Part shown: piece by piece, positions 8,045 to 10,667 of the stretch
Numbering within the stretch: position 1 is the first letter of the stretch
Layout: each line of letters opens with the position of its first letter
Position numbers and translations under genes: made by a program
The notes under the pieces: generated by a model
Told to the model about the DNA's origin: nothing
The model's input: only the letters and a program-made list of their open reading frames with translations
Database searches by the model: none
NCBI GenBank assembly: GCA_003648395.1
Contig: QMPB01000096.1
Coordinates: 1-10,667, forward strand
Direction: 5' to 3'
Source of the DNA: Bacteroidota bacterium
GTDB taxonomy: Bacteria > Bacteroidota > Bacteroidia > Bacteroidales > UBA1556
DNA: 10,667 bases

Positions 8045-8803
8045 ATGAGAATATTTAAATATTTATTAATCGGCATTTTCCTTTTTACCTTAGGAAGAAA
8101 TCTTATTGCACAAAAAAGCAATGTCTTTATTGAGTACAAATATCTTGAATTAACAAATTCTCAGAATAATATAGATGTAATAGAAGATAATTACAGAAAT
8201 GCTGAGCTAGTTTCAGATAGCATTATCATTAATCAGGATGAAAATTATATTAATGCTCATTTCTATTATGAATTAGCAAAAGCTTACAAACTTGGAGGTA
8301 AATCTGGAATGTGTGCTTTTAGCTTATTGAGGCAGCTCATTCTTTTTTCTAACGATTCATTAAGGAATGGTGGAATTCAGTCATTTATTGATGCTTGTGC
8401 TAATTTAGAGATTGATAAATCTAAAGCAGTTAATATTTATAAAACTGGAGCAAAAGGTCCTAATACTAAAAACTTTACAGCTAGACTAGAATTATTAATT
8501 GAGCAATCAATTGAACTATATGATAAAGAGGTTGAGAAAATACTTAAACAATACACTTTTCAATACGAAAAGAATACACCAAATAGCTCGCTAAAGATAA
8601 AACAGTGGAAGTATCTAAGTGATATTGATTTGGATATTAGCAGCAAGAAAGATATTATGAATAATTACAATGCATCAAACACAGATGATATTTTCAATAA
8701 TAATGCAAAGCTTAAAAACAAAGTACTAAAGAAAGTAAAAAAACACGATAAAAACTCACAAGCACTAGCCACCTTTACAGAGCTATTTAATCCTAAGAAA
8801 TAA
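8045..8803 (+). CDS. Exported helical protein of unknown function
   Basis: The 252-residue product has a signal peptide (about 1-23, YLLIGIFLFTLG then LIAQ) and no later membrane segment, so it should be periplasmic or on the outer-membrane side. No named family is recognised. The stretch YINAHFYYELAKAYKLGGKS (68-87), continuing to about residue 101, has the spacing of a tetratricopeptide-type helix pair. A second helical stretch covers about 143-172. The tail (about 215-235) is lysine-rich, with many KK pairs. It starts two bases after the stop of the preceding unknown gene, which points to joint expression and perhaps a shared envelope job. Its stop is nine bases from the stop of the convergent ROK kinase gene, with no terminator visible between them. 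Confidence 0.75.
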   Translation: MRIFKYLLIGIFLFTLGRNLIAQKSNVFIEYKYLELTNSQNNIDVIEDNYRNAELVSDSIIINQDENYINAHFYYELAKAYKLGGKSGMCAFSLLRQLILFSNDSLRNGGIQSFIDACANLEIDKSKAVNIYKTGAKGPNTKNFTARLELLIEQSIELYDKEVEKILKQYTFQYEKNTPNSSLKIKQWKYLSDIDLDISSKKDIMNNYNASNTDDIFNNNAKLKNKVLKKVKKHDKNSQALATFTELFNPKK

Positions 8804-8812
8804 AATATAGAA

Positions 8813-9778
8813 CTATTCTACACCTAATTCTTTCCAAGCTAAAGCAGCTGCACCAAGAATTGCAGCTTCATTATTGGCTAGCCCAGAGGCAATAATAGGA
8901 ACTTTACTTTTATAAATTCTAAGTAAGGTCTTCTCCATTTCGTATTTAGTTGGCTTAATAATTAAATCACCAGACTGTGATAAACCACCAAAAAGCACAA
9001 TCAAACTAGGACTACTAAAAGCAACAGCATTTGCTAAAGCACGTCCTAAAACCTTTCCCGTAAAAGCATAAGCTTCAAGAGCAAGAGTATCGCCATTTAG
9101 AGCAGCCTTTTCGATCATAACTCCTGAAATTTGGTTAAAGGTTAACCCATCAAGTTCACTCTTATAATTACCTGTCTCAAGCATTTCAATAACAGTACGT
9201 TTAAGTCCTGTAACCGATGCATAAGTTTCAAGACAACCTTTTCTGCCACAACCACAAAGACGACCTTCTTCCTCAACCAATACATGCCCTAACTCACCAG
9301 CAAAACCATCATTACCATACACAATTTCGCCATTGATTACAATACCGCTTCCAAGACCAGTACCCAAAGTAATCATAATAAAATCGTTTACATTTTTTGC
9401 ATTACCAAACATTCTTTCTCCAATAGCTGCCGCATTGGCATCATTAGTAAGAAAACAAGGAACACCAAAAGCCATTTTAAAATATTCTGCTAATGGGACA
9501 ATCCCTTCCCACTTCATATTTGGGGCATACTCAATTGTACCACGGTAATAATTTCCATTTGGAGCACCTATTCCAATACCTCTAACAATTAGGTTCCCTT
9601 TATGTTTTGCAAGAGCTTTAGTTACATTCTGTTTTACCAATTGCACGAAACTATTCGCTGTATTATATTCATGTGAAAGGATATTTTCTTTATGCAATAT
9701 CTTACCTTCCATATCAATAAATGCTATATCAGCACTTGTTCCTCCTATATCTAGACCTAAAACTATTTGTGTTGTCAT
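8813..9778 (-). CDS. ROK-family sugar kinase (glucokinase-like)
   Basis: The 321-residue product is a full-length ROK protein with no N-terminal helix-turn-helix, hence a kinase rather than a repressor. The phosphate-binding loop is LGLDIGGTSADIAF (7-20). The catalytic Asp is Asp113 in TNDANAAAIGE. A second nucleotide loop is ITLGTGLGSGIVING (136-150). The sugar-binding GELGH (161-165) leads into the zinc motif with ligands His165, Cys175, Cys177 and Cys182 (CGCGRKGCLE). An adenosine-side segment, VLFGGLSQSGD, lies at 261-271. Family members phosphorylate glucose, fructose, mannose or N-acetylhexosamines in the cytoplasm with ATP. The exact sugar cannot be assigned, though a glucokinase is the usual case in Bacteroidota. 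It appears to be transcribed alone from about 9812 and converges on the exported pair. Confidence 0.92.
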   Translation of the reverse strand: MTTQIVLGLDIGGTSADIAFIDMEGKILHKENILSHEYNTANSFVQLVKQNVTKALAKHKGNLIVRGIGIGAPNGNYYRGTIEYAPNMKWEGIVPLAEYFKMAFGVPCFLTNDANAAAIGERMFGNAKNVNDFIMITLGTGLGSGIVINGEIVYGNDGFAGELGHVLVEEEGRLCGCGRKGCLETYASVTGLKRTVIEMLETGNYKSELDGLTFNQISGVMIEKAALNGDTLALEAYAFTGKVLGRALANAVAFSSPSLIVLFGGLSQSGDLIIKPTKYEMEKTLLRIYKSKVPIIASGLANNEAAILGAAALAWKELGVE

Positions 9779-9804
9779 TGTATTAGTTTATTATAATAAT
9801 TATG

Positions 9805-9812
9805 CAAATATG
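9805..9812 (-). promoter_or_regulatory. Candidate -7 promoter element for the ROK kinase gene
   Basis: The minus strand reads CATATTTG, one base off TAnnTTTG, and is followed by C as at the other two minus-strand promoters. It lies 26 bases before the ATG at 9778. A T-rich run (TTTTAAT) upstream is the only -33 candidate. Confidence 0.35.
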
Positions 9813-9909
9813 TTGCTTTATTATTAAAATCCATGAATAATAATTACTTTTTATTTTACAAAATCTATATGTCTATAATGTTATTAACTAAGTACCAGAT
9901 TATTACAAT

Positions 9910-9948
9910 AAAAAAAGCAGCTATGAAATAATATAACATAACTGCTTT
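9910..9948 (-). terminator. Intrinsic terminator of the flavoprotein/small-ORF operon
   Basis: On the minus strand AAAGCAGTTATG (9948-9937) pairs with CATAGCTGCTTT (9925-9914) across an 11-base loop, giving a 12-bp stem with a single T-G wobble. Seven T residues at the base of the stem (9916-9910) complete a Rho-independent terminator. It begins 23 bases after the stop of the 56-codon ORF. On the plus strand the wobble becomes a C-A mismatch, so it is best suited to minus-strand transcripts. Confidence 0.75.
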
Positions 9949-9971
9949 AAAAAAATTAGAATAGCTTTATT

Positions 9972-10142
9972 TTAACTGTGTCCTTTTACAACCATCATCA
10001 TTATCTTCAAATTAAGCTTAAAGAACATAAAAAGCTGCTTTATTAAACAACGTCTCCAAAACAATGTCATTTTAGTCGGTCTTGTTGCATATGCATATTC
10101 TGCGTATGGTTTATTTTGTAATCTTTCGTGTATACTTGCCAT
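9972..10142 (-). CDS. Small basic protein downstream of the flavoprotein gene
   Basis: This is a 56-codon ORF with an ATG at 10142 and a TAA at 9972. The N terminus is polar (MASIHERLQNKPYAEYAYAT). The C-terminal half is basic and hydrophobic (LIKQLFMFFKLNLKIMMMVV, residues 33-52) and could form an amphipathic or membrane-contacting helix. I do not recognise it. Its standing as a real gene rests on context: it fills the space between the flavoprotein stop, 38 bases upstream, and the operon terminator 23 bases downstream, on the same strand. The codon reading is free of rare-looking stretches. A membrane-associated partner of the flavoprotein is possible, but this is inference. No Shine-Dalgarno sequence is seen, as is normal here. 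Confidence 0.6.
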   Translation of the reverse strand: MASIHERLQNKPYAEYAYATRPTKMTLFWRRCLIKQLFMFFKLNLKIMMMVVKGHS

Positions 10143-10180
10143 AATATTATATTTTAATCGTTTCTTAAATTTAATAAATT

Positions 10181-10667
10181 TTACTCAGGAATAATTGACC
10201 ATCCCAATTTAGCTTTAGCTTTATATAAGAACATATAATGCATAAATAGCTTCATCCAATGTCCGGCTAATCCAATAACACCAACTGTAGCGTTAATATC
10301 TCTACCATATTTAGGATACTTTTCCCAATCGGGTACAATAGGAGAAACAGTCATTGTGGCTGCCTGCCCTTTAGTAAATCCATAACCAGCACTAACAATA
10401 CAAGCAGCCGCCTGCTTAGTCATAGATGCTTTATGTGGATGATCTTTTTTACCAGTTTTTATTCTATAAGCTATATTTTGAGCCACTACTTTACCAATTA
10501 CACCTGAAGGCATACCTGTACGTGGTGGAGTTGGGAATATCTTTGTACCATTAGGGCTTTGCATTGGCTTACTCATAGTATGAGGTGGTGCAAATGCAAT
10601 ACCTGAAGCATACATAAAGTCGTAAACAGGACTTTGATAAATCTCTGGCCAATCGCTTGCTTTCCAC
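10181..10667 (-). CDS. Sulfide:quinone-oxidoreductase-like flavoprotein, C-terminal part (5' end off window)
   Basis: The frame is open from the window edge to a TAA at 10181 and shows the last 162 or so residues. The Met at 10615 is internal, since coding continues upstream through PVYDF. The segment ASGIAFAPPHTMSKPMQSPN followed by FPTPPRTGMPSGVIGKVVAQ resembles the C-terminal FAD/quinone-site region of sulfide:quinone oxidoreductase and flavocytochrome c sulfide dehydrogenase relatives (PxTGMPS motif). A Cys in QAAACIVSAGYG lies where related enzymes often have a redox or conserved Cys. The tail GLAGHWMKLFMHYMFLYKAK, ending LGWSIIPE, is amphipathic and suits monotopic membrane attachment. 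Such enzymes pass electrons from sulfide or another donor to quinone. With the Rossmann half missing, the substrate cannot be settled; a generic NAD(P)/FAD oxidoreductase remains possible. It is followed by the small ORF and a terminator. Confidence 0.75.
   Translation of the reverse strand, partial: WKASDWPEIYQSPVYDFMYASGIAFAPPHTMSKPMQSPNGTKIFPTPPRTGMPSGVIGKVVAQNIAYRIKTGKKDHPHKASMTKQAAACIVSAGYGFTKGQAATMTVSPIVPDWEKYPKYGRDINATVGVIGLAGHWMKLFMHYMFLYKAKAKLGWSIIPE

Noticed and set aside
9333..9548. Plus-strand ORF opposite the ROK kinase
   Set aside because: It is antisense to the conserved catalytic and nucleotide-binding motifs of the kinase and is low-complexity.
10613..10615. ATG at 10615 as the start of the flavoprotein
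   Set aside because: The frame continues upstream to the window edge with sensible sequence (PVYDF before the Met), so this Met is internal.

Overview
The window looks like a chromosomal segment of a low-GC member of the Bacteroidota, probably a marine or gut Bacteroidales-like organism. Four things point there: a secreted C25 protease ending in a type IX secretion (T9SS) sorting domain, several promoters with a TAnnTTTG-type -7 element, starts without Shine-Dalgarno sequences, and AT-rich intergenic DNA. No rRNA, tRNA, CRISPR array, transposase or phage gene was seen.

Left block (1-6437, minus strand). Read in its own direction it holds a secreted GHL10-type glycoside hydrolase-like protein, then a 1153-residue gingipain-like C25 cysteine protease. 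Five bases after the protease stop comes a membrane-anchored MutS-related ATPase, cut by the window edge close to its C terminus. The hydrolase and the protease each have a promoter-like TATATTTG box. The protease and the ATPase are almost certainly co-transcribed.

Middle block (6687-8803, plus strand). A VTT/DedA-type integral membrane protein is transcribed divergently from the hydrolase. About 140 bases further on is a pair of unrecognised exported proteins, two bases apart. The start region of the first of these lies inside a perfect 21-bp inverted repeat, the most unusual DNA structure in the window.

Right block (8813-10667, minus strand). A zinc-motif ROK-family sugar kinase converges on the exported pair, with only nine bases between stop codons. 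Upstream of it lies the 3' end of another minus-strand operon: the C-terminal part of a sulfide:quinone-oxidoreductase-like flavoprotein, a 56-codon small basic ORF, and an intrinsic terminator that forms a fully paired stem only on the minus strand.

The genes do not form one obvious pathway. Cell-envelope functions dominate: secreted protease, wall-type hydrolase, membrane proteins and exported unknowns. The best candidates for something undescribed are the start-codon hairpin ahead of the exported pair, the small protein tied to the flavoprotein operon, and the coupling of a membrane-anchored MutS-like ATPase to a T9SS protease.
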